From Dillenia suffruticosa (taxonomy: Eukaryota > Streptophyta > Magnoliopsida > Dilleniales > Dilleniaceae), in contig JAVTVX010000002.1 in NCBI GenBank assembly GCA_033439265.1, positions 2,800,001-2,864,000 of the forward strand: a DNA stretch of 64,000 nucleotides, given 5' to 3'. The notes under the pieces are model-generated. The model made no database searches and was not told the DNA's origin. It worked only from the letters and a program-made list of their open reading frames with translations. Numbering within the stretch: the stretch's first letter is position 1; each line of letters opens with the position of its first letter. The position numbers and the translations under genes were made by a program. Positions 24,801 through 36,109 of the stretch are shown here, piece by piece.

Positions 24801-24895
24801 CACACATATCTAGTTTTGTTGAGGTTTGTATATAAATAAACAAATTTCTGATTTTCTCTGAATGTTGTGAATCAGGAAAAAAACATACTGAAATC
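21806..24895 (+). other. Spacer, then promoter and leader intron of the F-box gene at 24.9 kb
   Basis: No protein is recognised. A (TC)n tract lies at 23091-23109. At 23160-23230 the sequence repeats the leader exon/donor region of the F-box gene at 17.8 kb (AAATCTAAGGTTCTTTC, then TATCAGTTTAGATAT), and at 23385-23440 it matches that leader intron (TTGTTTAGATCT, TTTATGAAAAAGA). The acceptor AATCAG at 24871-24876 precedes the ATG at 24896. I infer a leader intron of about 1.7 kb. Confidence 0.5.
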
Positions 24896-26671
24896 ATGCA
24901 GCCAATTCCTCAAACTTCTCATCGTCTCAAGCAAGAAGGATTTAATTACTGCAATGAAGACAGGTTAAGCAATTTACCCGAACAATTAATCATTCACATC
25001 TTGTCGTTTTTGCCTACCAAAGATGCAGTTTGCACCTGCATACTGTCAAAAGCATGGGGAAGTAGGTGGAGACTTATACATAACATAAATATTGTTGATC
25101 GCATGGTCTATAAGAACAAAGAGAGGAACAAGAGTAAGCACTTCACTGAATTTGTGAGAAAATTATTTCTTCTACATTGCTCACCTACGATAGAAACCTT
25201 CAATCTCCGATGCCACAGGGAATATTCTGAGCTTTTTATCATCTCTTGGTTGTTGGCTGCTATAAGGCGCAAAGCTAAAAGCATCAATGTCACCCTCCTT
25301 GGCAATAAAGACCGTGCCTTCCTTCCCTTTGCCTTGATGGAGTCTAATACACTGAAAGAATTGAAATTGAAAGGAAATTATGGTATCAAAATACCTAGTC
25401 AGGCCATCTTTTCATATCTCAATGCAATAGAAATGTCCGGAGTTCAGATCATAAATCAGCACTTCAAGCAAAACAAAGAAGAGATCACTCTATCTTTCCC
25501 AGTTCTTGAAGATCTATGCTTCTGGCAATGCCGATGGTTAAACACCAAAATTGTCAATATAGATGCTCCGTCACTGAAGAAATTTAGGATGGGGTATTGC
25601 ACTTTCAGTTATGAAAGTCAATCAGAATCACTTGGTGTTGTGGTTAAGATTTTTGCTGGAAATCTTGCTGATTTTTCTTACAGTGGTTATTTATTTGAAG
25701 AATATAAACTATTGGCAAAATCAGCACTAAATGTGGCATCTATAGAGCTAGGCATATACTATGAATCGGGAGAACTAGTATGGGTGCACAAGTTCGCACC
25801 TGGGGTATGGTCGATGCTTCAAAGTCTCAGCCAAGTGACATTTCTAAAACTTAATCACTTTACAATTAAGGTATGATATGAATATTATCTAGTGTCATTC
25901 TTATTAGGATTTGATGCAATTATGCAATTGTTTTATATACCTTGGATGATTATTTTTTCTTATTGATGTTTGATTGATGAAGTCGTCATCCGGTCTTATA
26001 TGAGTATAATCAATTATGTGTTATCAATTATTGACGTTTTCAACGTGCTGACAAGCTAGGCCCTTGGCCATTTGTGGAGTCTACCAGCTTTTGATCAATT
26101 GGTCAGATTGGACTTGGGCCGCCATGGTGGTGTTATTTTTTGTGAGACTTTGATGGAACTTCTTCGACAGGCTCCAAATCTTGAACATCTCATCTTTAAT
26201 GAGGTATATTGCTGAGCATATGGATACCTATACTCTCCAATAACTCTTCCCATATAATTTTTTGGGGGTTGAATCAATCAATATATCAGACGCATAATTG
26301 GTGTACATATATAGGCTCTATTTGGGCAATATATATAGATAGAGCACCTATTTAACCCTTGTGAAAATTCTAGTGTGTTGTCTTTTGTTTAGGGAGTTTC
26401 TGGATTGGACAGAGAGAGTGTTGCAACTGGAATTGTGCCCTCATGTTTCCTGACTCACTTAAAGCATGTTGAGTTCAGAGAGTTTTTACCCAGAAATCTT
26501 GATGCCGTGAGTGTAATGCTGGGATATGCTGCAGTACTAGAGAAGCTGGATATTGTGTTTTCTAGAACCGGGAAAGATGACGCCAAGACTCGGCTGCAAA
26601 GAGGAGTGGCAAGTCAACTTATACTAGAACTTCCAATGTACTCACCATCTGTAAGAATAAGCTTCACTTGA
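24896..26671 (+). CDS. F-box/LRR/FBD protein, intact, 3 exons
   Basis: Probable SCF substrate adaptor with an unknown target. Exons 24896-25870, 26060-26203 and 26393-26671 give 325+48+92 = 465 aa, with GT..AG introns in phase 0. The F-box is at about residues 21-58: EDRLSNLPEQLIIHILSFLP, then CILSKAWGSRW. The LRR-like middle has LPFALMESNTLKELKLKG, FPVLEDLCFWQCRW and IDAPSLKKFRM. Exon 2 is again 144 nt (FDQLVRLDLG, APNLEHLIF). The FBD exon reads VPSCFLTHLKHVEFREFLPR and AAVLEKLDIVFSR. The leader region before it is homologous to that of the gene at 17.8 kb, so the duplication unit included the promoter side. No lesion is seen. Confidence 0.9.
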
Positions 26672-28141
26672 ATCATATATATGGTTCTTAATCTTACATG
26701 AGCTCAGATGCTATGGGCTAGCTGGTGCGGTTTGATTCTTACCTTTTCTCATCTCTGCTTTCAAGTGTTATAACAAGACATTGGGGTTCTCCCATCACAT
26801 GACTGATCAAGGTCGTGTTCTTTTCATTGTTGTGGCTTCTTAAATTTAGGGCATTTGGTGCCAATTTATTGTTGATTTACTTGAAGATATATTATGGTGA
26901 CTACACTGGTTTTGGCTAATAGACAAAAGATTGAAAACATATCACATGTAGCTTAGATGTTGGCCACATCCATTCTTTTATACTTAGGTATGAAAATGGT
27001 GAATATTTCAATCAAATCGTTTGTTTTATAAATTATTGCTGCACAGACTACTTATTTTTAATTGTAGTTATTCTCCTAAATTTCTATGAAGTAACATCTA
27101 CACCCTCTGGGGGTGTATATGTTATTGCGAGATAAAAAGAGAAAAAAAAATAAAACAAATGTCTTAGAGAGAAAAATGTGACTGAATTAATTTTTTAGTG
27201 AGATAAAATTAACATGTTTAGTTTTAAATAGAAAAAAAATAAATTTAGTTTCTTTATAGAGAATTAAAAATTCATATATTTAAAGAGATCAAATTTAAAA
27301 TAAAGTTTTTTTCAGAGAGAGAAAATTTAAAATTTATGTGTTTGTAGAGATAAAATATGAAATAAATTTATTTAATAGAAAAATTAATGTTCTTAATTTT
27401 AAAAAAAGATATTAATTTTTATTTTTTTTAAAGAAAGTTTCAAATCAATGTGTTTAGAGATATAAAATTTAATTTAATTTTTTAAAAAAGTAAAATTTAT
27501 TTATTTTTTAGTGAGAGAAGATTCAAAATCGATTCTATAATATTATGTGGAGTAAAATTTTTTAGCAATTAAGTACACAAAGAAAAATATTAAGGGAGTA
27601 GCATTTCCACCCTGACGATGAAATTGATCTGCTTTTGAGATGGATGGCTAAGATCGAGCGATCCAAATAGACGGGTGGGATTGAAGGGGTTTTGAGTTGA
27701 GATTGATTCACTTTCGAAATTGATAGTTGTGATCAGATGGGGGTGTGAGAATAATAGGAATAAAACGGATTGGTGGGCATTTTTCTTAATCAAACGGCCA
27801 AGATTAACGAAATTATTAGAAATGGACGGTGCACATTTAAGTGAATATGAGAGCTTAGACATAAACCAATCCTGGGTGTGAAATTAAATTGAATCAAAGT
27901 AGATCAAAAGGCAAGACTAATGCAGAACCAATGACCAAGATCAACCTTCTGAAAATAGAAGGAAACTATACCAACCCTTACTCCAGGTTTCCAAAAATAG
28001 AAATCAGGGCCATTAAGAAAATTTACAATTAATCTTGGTGATCTCGGGCTTGGGAGTGACGACTTCAGAGCACACAGAAATTCTCTCTGTCTCTCTCTCT
28101 TTTTTTATTTTTATTATATGAAATTTGAATCCAATATTATG
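26672..28141. other. AT-rich spacer, no gene recognised
   Basis: A short imperfect palindrome lies at 27090-27117 (TAACATCTACACCC, then GGGGGTGTATATGTTA). Beyond it 27130-27560 is purine/AT-rich with repeated AAATTTA and GAGAG words. A weak open frame at 27590-27862 (-) has no family signature. Confidence 0.45.
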
Positions 28142-28864
28142 GGATTAAAAGGAGAAGTTAGTGACCACCGAATTATCCAATATCCGGGCAACGTTGCCTT
28201 TATGAGAAAAAGGAAACCAGTTTTTATGAACACCCGAAAAGGAGTTGAATTTTAGTACTGCCTTTGTCATCATTGGCAAAGCTAAAATAGTCCGAGGCAA
28301 GGAATCCTTCGCTTGTGGCTCCACTGACATAAGAGTTGACATAATGACATTCGTTTTCAGAACATTTGTATGGAAAGGAACTGCAAAGAGGGTGAGGGCA
28401 AGGGAGCTTTTGGTAAGATGATGAGGTTTCAGGGTCATAAACGGATATCTTTGTTGGTAGCAAGCAATACAACGTTGGCATAGTGTCCAAATAAGGCCAG
28501 CACCTGTGCCTAAGAGTAAAAATGCATTCAGGCTTGGAGTGCCAATTTGAACCGGTACCATGTGAAGGAATTCGTCAAAGTACAAGTATGGTCGCATTGA
28601 GTTGGGCTTGATCATTGATTTTACTGAGTTGTTTCGTGATATTGATGCTAAATCTGCCACACGCAAGATAGAAAAATCGATGTACCTTGGTGCTCTTTCA
28701 TGAAGGGTGAGGTTTCCGGGGTAGAGAGTATATTAAGGGGAGTCTCTGTGAATGAGTTTTAGGCCGAAGGTAGTTGGTTTGGAGGTTGTTTGGTGGTGTA
28801 TGGACAGAGCTATGAGAAGGGCAAGGAAAAATTCTATCAAAAGACCAAATGCACTTCTCTCCAT
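28142..28864 (-). pseudogene. Nepenthesin-like aspartic protease, N-terminal fragment, broken
   Basis: On the minus strand an ATG at 28864 starts a signal-peptide-like segment (MERSAFGLLIEFFLALLIA), then the propeptide-type FGLKLIHRDSP. This runs straight into a TAA. The same frame continues (VADLASISRNNSV) to the first active-site loop, which reads LLLGTGAGLIW where family members have DTGS or DTGA. The catalytic Asp is therefore Gly. A frameshift near 28440 is needed to follow the next part, YDPETSSSYQKLPCPHPLCS, then SGATSEGFLASDYFSF and IQLLFGCS. After another shift only GNVARIL-like sequence is left. The second catalytic half is absent. Nonsense, frameshifts, loss of the catalytic residue and truncation make this a clear pseudogene. 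It lies antisense between two F-box units. Confidence 0.85.
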
Positions 28865-29689
28865 TTTTTTTGTGGGTGAGAGAGGAAAGAGGAGAGAAAA
28901 AATGGTAGACTTAAGTCTACAATCACAGCAAATATGGTTGTAGTATTGTTAGCAGAACTTGATTGGCTGCTAAACAATGTTTCACCAACCCTTCATAAAA
29001 CAAAAGGGCATTGCGCGATGAATGTTTTGTGGATATTATTTTGGTAGGATCTGCCATCGCCCTAGGAGAGGGGTTAAAGATTAACTCTTCATAGTACATT
29101 ACTACTTGTGCTCCGATTTTAATTAAAAATCAAGGAACCTAAACCATACATTTTCACGCGGTGAATGTGTCTTATCTTATTATAAAACATAATTAATCAG
29201 ATTTGAATATACGTCGACATTTAATCATTTGAATACAACTATTAATCTTTTTTAAATATGCTATATTAATTATATTATACCAAGTTAAGTTTAAAATTCT
29301 CAATCATAAAACTAAATTTATTTATTTTATTAAAATGAAACGACTCGATTCATAGACGGTCCAACTCAAGGTTTCTTAAAATGTTTGAAATTAAGGTACC
29401 ATGATATGGTTTATGTCAATTTTTTTTCCAAAATATTTGAGATCAAGGTATATTGAAATTAATTATACAAAAAAATTATTAATAATTTTATTATTACTTA
29501 CATATTTCTATATTTTATTAGTTGTTTACTTTAATTAAAAAAATAAATAAAATAAATATAATTTTAGGCAATTAAAGATTTTTCAAATAGGTGAAGGATC
29601 CAAAAACAACTGTAATATTTTACTAAATAAAAGTATTAAACTGGAAAAGAGAAACAATCAATCTGTCTTCCTAGCCTTGAAGAGTGAAA
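28865..29689. other. AT-rich spacer, no gene recognised
   Basis: No coding signature is visible. The part at 29200-29640 is strongly AT-rich. Confidence 0.45.
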
Positions 29690-30069
29690 GTGAAGTTTGT
29701 GGTCTCTCTGCTGAAGGACATTGAGTTGGAAGTAGATTCCTTAGCAGTGTCTGACCTGCTCAAGGATCCCCCATCTCTGGCCATCCTCTAAGCTCCCTCC
29801 TCAAGGAATGCCAATCTCTTATGGCGGAGGTCAGTGTGGTGGAGGTCCGGCATACCTTCAGGGAAGGAAATAAATGCGCCGGTCACTTGGCTTCTTTGGG
29901 GCACGGTTGCAGACCAGGGATGTATGAGTTCTCTCTTCCTCCGCCTTCGTGTAATCTGCTGCATGGCGATGCTAGGGGGAGCCAAGGCCTTAAGATCTAA
30001 AAGCGGAGATTCCGTAGTTTTTCCTAGAGGAGTGGGCCTGGGCTTCTCTTTCTCACCAAAAAAAAAAAA
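29690..30069 (+). mobile_element. LINE fragment: RNase H-like domain and A-rich end
   Basis: A degraded RNase H-type reading can be followed: ELEVDSLAVSDLL, a frameshift near 29785, then LLKECQSLMAEVSVVEVRHT, FREGNKCAGHLASLG and YEFSLPPP. Plant LINE-type RNase H domains carry H..REGN..AD.LA; here the Asp is Gly (CAGHLA). A run of 12 A at 30058-30069 may be the poly(A) end. The fragment is 5'-truncated, a common state for LINEs, and sits just before an F-box remnant. Confidence 0.6.
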
Positions 30070-30245
30070 TGTTCGTGGTCTCTACTCTCCCGGCTGCTAG
30101 GAATCCGAATCCTCTCAATGCCCCTTCGACCCTCCTCTATTTGATGGGTTCATGTCATCTTATTGCTATATATTAATAATATACCTACCTCTCTTATTAA
30201 TTAGAATGCTAATTAAATGAACTTGATAAATTTTATAATTTTCAG

Positions 30246-30642
30246 AGTTTCTAATTATGAATGTGGTTGGAAAATGCTGGCGGACTTCCTTAATTGCTCT
30301 CCTATTCCGGAAATTTTCAAGATTTCTGAAGTAGTTTTCGATATCAATGTAAGTAATGCTATTCTCCTGGATTCTTGATAACAGTTTGTTCCCGTTATCT
30401 TGTTTCTTTCTGCTCTTAGGGACACGCAAACCATGAAGGTTGTTTTTGGAGACCACTATCAGGCTGTTCCTGATTGTTTGTCCTCACAACATAAGAATGT
30501 CGACTCTTGGACATTCCATGGGAAAGAAGGCTTGTCAGTATCAACTGAAGAATGTAAAATCATGGGGAAGATGGATATTTTTCATATCTCACTTGTTCAA
30601 TCGACAAGGCAAACTGGAGCTCAGCACAGCAAACAAAGTTGA
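30246..30642 (+). pseudogene. F-box/FBD gene remnant (exons 2 and 3 only)
   Basis: After an acceptor (TTTTCAG, 30239-30245) an exon 2-like stretch reads VSNYECGWKMLADFLNCSP, then EIFKISEVVFDIN, with a consensus donor (AAT|GTAAGT) at 30348/30349. An acceptor (CTCTTAG) at 30413-30419 opens the FBD exon. This begins GHANHEGCFWRPL, shifts frame, and goes on AVPDCLSSQHKNVD and then KIMGKMDIFHISLV. At least one more frame change is needed to follow the family pattern. The F-box exon is missing upstream, where the LINE fragment lies. It is a 3' relic of another cluster member. Confidence 0.7.
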
Positions 30643-31852
30643 AAACATGCCTAGGGCCTCAACAATTTGTATCTTGTTACAAGTTCTGGTTTATGAAATG
30701 CACTTTTAGAGTAAAAATGTGCACTCAGCCTCCCCCGCCCCAAAAAAAATCAAAGGACCATAGCAATGAATCCTCACGCATTGGTTTCTTTCATTTCCCA
30801 TGAATCCTCACGTTTTCCAGAGTTCTGGTTTAATGCCTCACATTAAATAATGCTTTTGTTTCTCCAAGTAATGGTTACATTTGAATTTGAGCTGACCCAA
30901 GCTTATGGGGGGTAGTATATTTAATTAGAGTTAAAACTTACTATTGACCCATGTATGTTATACAGGCATTGAGACTTTTTATTAATTTTTTTCAATTATT
31001 TATTAACAAATATAATAGGGAAATTTAGGTGGACATTGAACTTAAATTAAATGTAAATTTAAATGAATTAAGTCTCATAAGAAATATCAATCTAAATTTA
31101 AATATGATTCGAATTTTAATTTAAATAATTAAAACTTAGACTATCCCAATAACTTTTGGTTCTGGTAGAAACATTCGAGTGGTAAAAACTTCTTACTCAG
31201 GTGTTTTCCTAACATCTAATGTTTAAATATTTATAAAATCATATATTTTTATGATTTTTATTGTCTCTTAATAAAATAAAAGTATATATATCTATAACTT
31301 TTATCTGATCAATTGAGATAACTGATCAATCGGCCTGATTTCATCTGAGAGTTCTAAGAGAGGCGGTCATCAAGAGATCAGTTGGATCGATTTTGTATTA
31401 ATCTGAGTTATTTAATTATAATGAAATTGTTACTTATAAATTTAGTCTTTGAAATTGAATGACACTAATCGGAAAAAGCACTCCCCGGCTACTATTGCCG
31501 CTGCCACGTCGGAATCTCTTTCCTCAGGGGTGGATGTGGGTTCGAATTAAAAAGCCGTCGTTGAATCCAAAACGACATAAAAAATGGAAAAACGCACAGA
31601 GAAAAATACAAAAGCATACGTGTCATCTCACCATTCTCTCTCTCTCTCTCCCACTCTCTCTCTGCCCTCTCCACCATTCCATATTCCTCTCTGCCACCAC
31701 CCAGCTCCACCATTACATATTCCTCTTTACCACCACCTCTCTGCCGCTACCCATCTGCACTTTTAAACAACCGCGTCTCTCTCTCTCTCTCTCTCTCCAT
31801 CATCATCATCATCATCATCAAAAATTTCTATCCCTCTTTCACTCTCTTATCA
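30643..31852 (+). promoter_or_regulatory. Spacer and CT-rich leader of the F-box gene at 31.9 kb
   Basis: The first part is AT-rich and non-coding. From 31630 to 31850 the plus strand is very CT/CA-rich, with (CT)n at 31778-31797 and (CAT)n at 31797-31820. This is the usual look of a plant 5' leader just before an ATG. Unlike the other cluster members, no leader-intron acceptor stands next to the ATG. Confidence 0.5.
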
Positions 31853-33569
31853 ATGGACTACAAAGAAGATGATGAAGAAGACAGATTTTCTAATTTACCC
31901 GACTCGATTATTTTACACATCCTCTCCTTCCTCCCAACCAAATACGCTGTTTCAACCTCAATCCTCTCGACGAAGTTCAAATCTCTCTGGCTTGATCTTA
32001 CCAACCTCGACTTCGACGACGACCTCCTCTTCAACCCCGATGTCAAACTCCAGTTCTTGTACCCCGTCACCTTCCAGAACTTCGTTGAATCCGTCCTTAT
32101 TCGTTCCTCTTCTCCCACTATTCACAAATTTTCCCTCTGCTGTTCGTCCACTGTTGATGACATGTTCATTGTTAATGATTGGATTAAGAATGTGATTAAT
32201 CGCTATGTGCAAGAAATTGAGCTCTCTATTTCCTCCGACTATTCTCTGAAACTGGGTGTTGAGATTCCTAAGCGGTTGTTTGTCTGTAAAACCCTAGTTG
32301 TTTTGAAATTGAATCTGAGGTTTGACTTGAGTATTCCTGATTTTGACGAAGATGAGGTTTGGTTTCCAAATCTTAAGGTTTTTCATATGGTGGTTCATGA
32401 GCCGAGAGAGGATTTAGAGAAAAGATTGTTCTGTAACTTTCCTGTTCTTGAGGATTTATGTGTTGAAGGGTCTTTAGCTGCGGATAGAAATGTGGAGATT
32501 TTGGCTTCCGGGTCGAGGTTAAAGAGGGTGAAGTTGAATTTGTGGGTGAATTGGTTGAGGAATCATGAGTACAAGATTGTGATTGATGGGGTTTGTTTGG
32601 ATGTGATTCATTTTAGTGATAATTTTCTGGGGTGTTATGTGATAAGCAATTTGATCTCTGTGGACACGGGAATCGTTGATGTCGGGTTTTCCAACGATGG
32701 GTTTGAGTCGAATTCAAGTCTGAATCGGGCTACTGAGCTTCTCACCAGGATTATTATGGTTAAGTCCTTGAAATTGTCTGCACGTACTATGGATGTAAGT
32801 TTTTAACCTCAATTTTCACTATACGATTTGTCTGATTTCTGTGCTAATATTCGAACTTGATGGATGTACTTGCCGTTTGTTTATTGTGTTGAACCATTGA
32901 ATTGGTCTAGCTGGACTATGGATATATCTTCCTGTTTTCCCTTTTCTTTGGTTTTTGGAATATTTTTTTCATCATTGGCCATTATTGAGTAGTGCATTAT
33001 CTTGATGGTGTTCTGTATTTCCTTGTGAAGACACTGAAGTTTGAATATAATGAGCTTCCTACATTCTACAACTTGACCCGGTTGGAATTGTTTTTCTGCA
33101 AGAGCTGTCATTGGGAAACATTGTCAAAGCTGCTCAAATGCTCACCTAGTATGGAAGTTCTTGTGTTATGTAAGGTAAGTAGTGATAAATTTTCGCAAAT
33201 GCAGTTAAAATTCCATAACAGCTAGGAAATTAGATCACTCATTGGTTGTAAAATGTATTTTACTTTGATTAGGATGGTAAGCATTCTGGTATACTGGTCC
33301 AGGATGATTCTTGCTATGCATCAGACTCTGTGCCTTTGTGCTTGAAAACACATCTGAAAGTGATTCAATACAAGGGCTTTCAGGGGGGAAACGATGAGAT
33401 TAAGATGCTGAAATATATGCTGAAAAATGGTGAAGTTCTGAGTGAGATCTTAGTTAGTTTTTGTCAGTTGACAACAAAGGATGTGAAGAAGATCAAGAAA
33501 AAGTTCAAAAGGGTGCATATTGCATCCCAGACATGCAAAATTCAACTTACCAGGCTTGAGAGTTCTTAA
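31853..33569 (+). CDS. F-box/LRR/FBD protein, intact, 3 exons (diverged subtype)
   Basis: Probable SCF substrate adaptor with an unknown target. Exons 31853-32794, 33031-33174 and 33273-33569 give 314+48+98 = 460 aa. The last exon could instead start at 33303 (acceptor GGTCCAG), which keeps the frame and removes 10 aa. The F-box is at about residues 9-48: EDRFSNLPDSIILHILSFLP, then TSILSTKFKSLW. Further on are SSPTIHKFSLCC and NFPVLEDLCVEG. Exon 2 is 144 nt, as in the other copies (FYNLTRLELFFCK, KCSPSMEVLVLCK). The FBD motif is VPLCLKTHLKVIQYKGFQGG. It differs from the 17.8- and 24.9-kb genes in its acidic N-terminus and its leader. Its 3' untranslated region should run into the long hairpin at 33614-34034. 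Confidence 0.9.
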
Positions 33570-33613
33570 CTATCTTCTATCTTGGTGGAAACTTGAATCT
33601 GTATGCCCGTTCT

Positions 33614-34034
33614 AACTTGATGGCATCCTAGCAAAGAACTCAGACTCAAAGGAAGACAATTCTCCCACACAACACGGATGTGAAAAAAATTGATTATGAA
33701 ACAAGACTATGCATATATGCTAAAAAAAAAAAAAAACTCTTAGTTTAGAAGTTAAGTGTCTTGCTATCACATATATGTCAAAAAAGACCAAGAAAGCTAA
33801 TGCTGTCCCGACCTGACTTGATGGATTTGTACATAAGTCAGGTCGGGACAGCATTAGCTTTCTTGGTCTTTTTTTGACATATATGTGATAGCAAGACACT
33901 TAACTTCTAAACTAAGAGTTTTTTTTAGCATATATGCATCGTCTTGTTTCATAATCAATTTTTTTCACTTCTGTGTTGTGTAGGAGAATTGTCTTCCTTT
34001 GAGTCTGAGTTCTTTGCTAGGATGCCATCAAGTT
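33614..34034. repeat. ~420-bp near-perfect inverted repeat (hairpin) just after the F-box stop codon
   Basis: The left arm 33614-33819 is the inverted copy of the right arm 33835-34034, with a 15-nt loop. By eye the arms differ at about five bases and in the lengths of two A runs, roughly 97-98% identity over about 200 bp. Both arms hold CAAAGAACTCAGACTCAAAG and CTAATGCTGTCCCGACCTGA. No open frame or transposase is present, and no target-site duplication was found at the ends. It begins 45 bp after the stop codon of the F-box gene, so it probably lies in that transcript. Confidence 0.95.
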
Positions 34035-35072
34035 TGTGGAAAAGTTATATGTGCTGCAAAAGATGTAACGGCCCGGTCTTTGTAACTCTTGCTGTCTTGA
34101 TGATTCCTTGGATTAATGAACTTTTCAGATTTGGCTCCATTTACATCTTTTTGTCAAGGTCCTGTGTTTAGATTGCTCTCTTGTGTGCTGTTGATTCTTC
34201 TCAGATCCCTTCACGGGGCTTTCCCTCCTTGGTTGATTCTTCTAAATGGTAGTGGTGCACATGATGCGGCTGCAAGTAGTAGTTGTGTCTGGTTGAGGAA
34301 AGTAAAAATGCTAGGCAAACCAGGGAGTTTTCTGGGCTAGATTCTTGTTTTATTGACTGTGCTAATTAGCTGCATTCTCAAATTTTTTTTTTTTTGGTGC
34401 ATACATGAGGGTTCGAACTCGAGTATGTTACATGGGGGAGGGGGAGGGGAGGTGCTATTTGAGCAGAAGCTCGTTGGCATCCTCAAGTTCTATGGTGTGT
34501 ACCTTTCGTTACATTTGTTCTTTGTGTTATCCTTGCTTGTTGGTCACTGCTCTTATTAGAATCTAACCATTTTTTGTTGCACCTGAAACTAACCTTCTTA
34601 TGTCAAGTTCTGAATAGATTAACCTCGTGTCATGAATGTTGAGTTATGCGTTTTCTAAAGGATGTTGTAAGTGCATTGCTTACTCAGGAAGCTGAAGACT
34701 AATAGACATTCTCCACTTTTAGGGGAGCAATGAGAAAAATTTTGAAAGATTTTCTGCAAAGGTTTGCATAAATGAATCTATATTTGAACCATGAGCTGCT
34801 TGAGGAATTATTTGATGGGTGAGTCCATGTGTATATTTTCTATTTTTGTTCGGTAAAAATAATATATATAATAATTTTGTATATATATATTATGAAAATT
34901 ATTTATTTTATTTTATATGATTTAGAATTATTTTAACTCGTTCCTTCGGATAATTTGCTCCGAATATTATACATTAATGCTTTCTGAAAATCGGCGCAAT
35001 GGCTCCATTTCAAGTTATGTCATAACTGTTTCAACTGTATTTTTTAGGCTTTCATGGTACATCTTTGTTAAT
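34035..35072. other. Spacer, no gene recognised
   Basis: Open frames at 33944-34559 (+) carry no recognisable domain and partly overlap the hairpin arm. GGGTTCGAACTCGAG near 34409 resembles a pol III B box, but no complete SINE could be delimited. Confidence 0.4.
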
Positions 35073-35338
35073 TGTAATAACTATTAACCATAATATTAAT
35101 AGTTAATCATGATTAATAAAAAAAGAGTTAATAGTTAATTGTTGGGTTATTAGTAGTTAGGTATAATGGTTAAATAATTAGTAAAATTAGTTAATACAAT
35201 TAGTATAAATAGTGATCCAATATATGTAATGGAGAATATAAATGGAATTATAACGAAATCTCTCTTTATCTCTCTCTTTCTCTCCTTCTCTCCATGATCT
35301 CTCTCTTTCTCTCATGTTCTTTCTTTATCTTACTTGGA
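35073..35338 (+). repeat. LTR 1 of the tandem element
   Basis: It begins with TGTAATAACT and ends around CTTACTTGGA. It is closest to LTR 3; both contain AGTTAATTGTTGGGTTATTA. The 3' boundary is approximate because no terminal CA stands out. Confidence 0.65.
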
Positions 35339-35396
35339 TACTTGGATTGTGATAAATTGGTATCAGAATATTTCTTTCTCGGCATAATCATAATTA

Positions 35397-35968
35397 TGAC
35401 GGAAAATGATTTGAAAAAAAAAATGGACATTCTCACGATAAGGATTAACAACAAATTGGACATTTTATTGAAAATGTTTGGTATCGATAAGGATATCAAA
35501 ACTTGGGTGGAAAATGAGTAAGAAGATGAAAAGAAATTGGAAAACAATAAAATAAATCAAGTGACAAATGAAACAATATCAAGAACCATAGAAGAACAAA
35601 GTATTGATACATTTTTTGAGTTTTCCATTCTATCTACTTTTAGTAAAAAAATGTTGAGATCTACTCTTAATGAAGAAATATTAAAGGTGGAAGAAAAATT
35701 ACAAATAACTAAAAAAGAGCCCATTAATGATAATTTCTTATCAAATTTTTCAAAAGTTGAAATTTTGGATTTTATTGAGAAAATTTTTTCATTAGAAACA
35801 AGATTTCAATTGTCCAAGAAAGAAGTTCTTGATAATGGATTCTTGCCAAACGCTCCAAAGATTGAATTTCCATTATTCGTTGGGAATAATCATTCACAAA
35901 AAAGAAGTTCAAGAAATATCTCTATCAAATTTTTTCATTTATATTTTTCCTCACTACTTTTCATGTAA
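35397..35968 (+). pseudogene. Unknown element protein, copy 1 (interrupted)
   Basis: An ATG at 35397 opens MTENDLKKKMDILTIRIN, then LLKMFGIDKDIKTWVENE and a TAA at 35519-35521. The same frame resumes (KKLENNKINQ) to 35968. The shared core with copy 2 includes EEILKVE, LLKMFGID.DIKT..E, GFLP..PKIEF and the basic KRSSR.IS near the C-terminus. It is rich in Lys, Glu and Ile, with a coiled-coil-like N-terminal half. I do not recognise the family; a gag-like role is only a guess from its place between LTRs. Confidence 0.5.
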
Positions 35969-36109
35969 CTCAAGTCATATCGATTGTTCGTTTTTATTAT
36001 CTTATCTTTCAACACAAATACAAACTATGACTCAAAATTTATGAATTCAAGTTTCAATTCTTGATTTTTTCCATTCTTAAGGACAATGATATTTTCAAGG
36101 GGGAAGTAT

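Noticed and set aside
27089-27120. Short palindrome as a regulatory hairpin or CRISPR-like repeat
   Set aside because: A single imperfect copy in AT-rich DNA; there is no array of spaced repeats anywhere in the window and the genome is a plant's.
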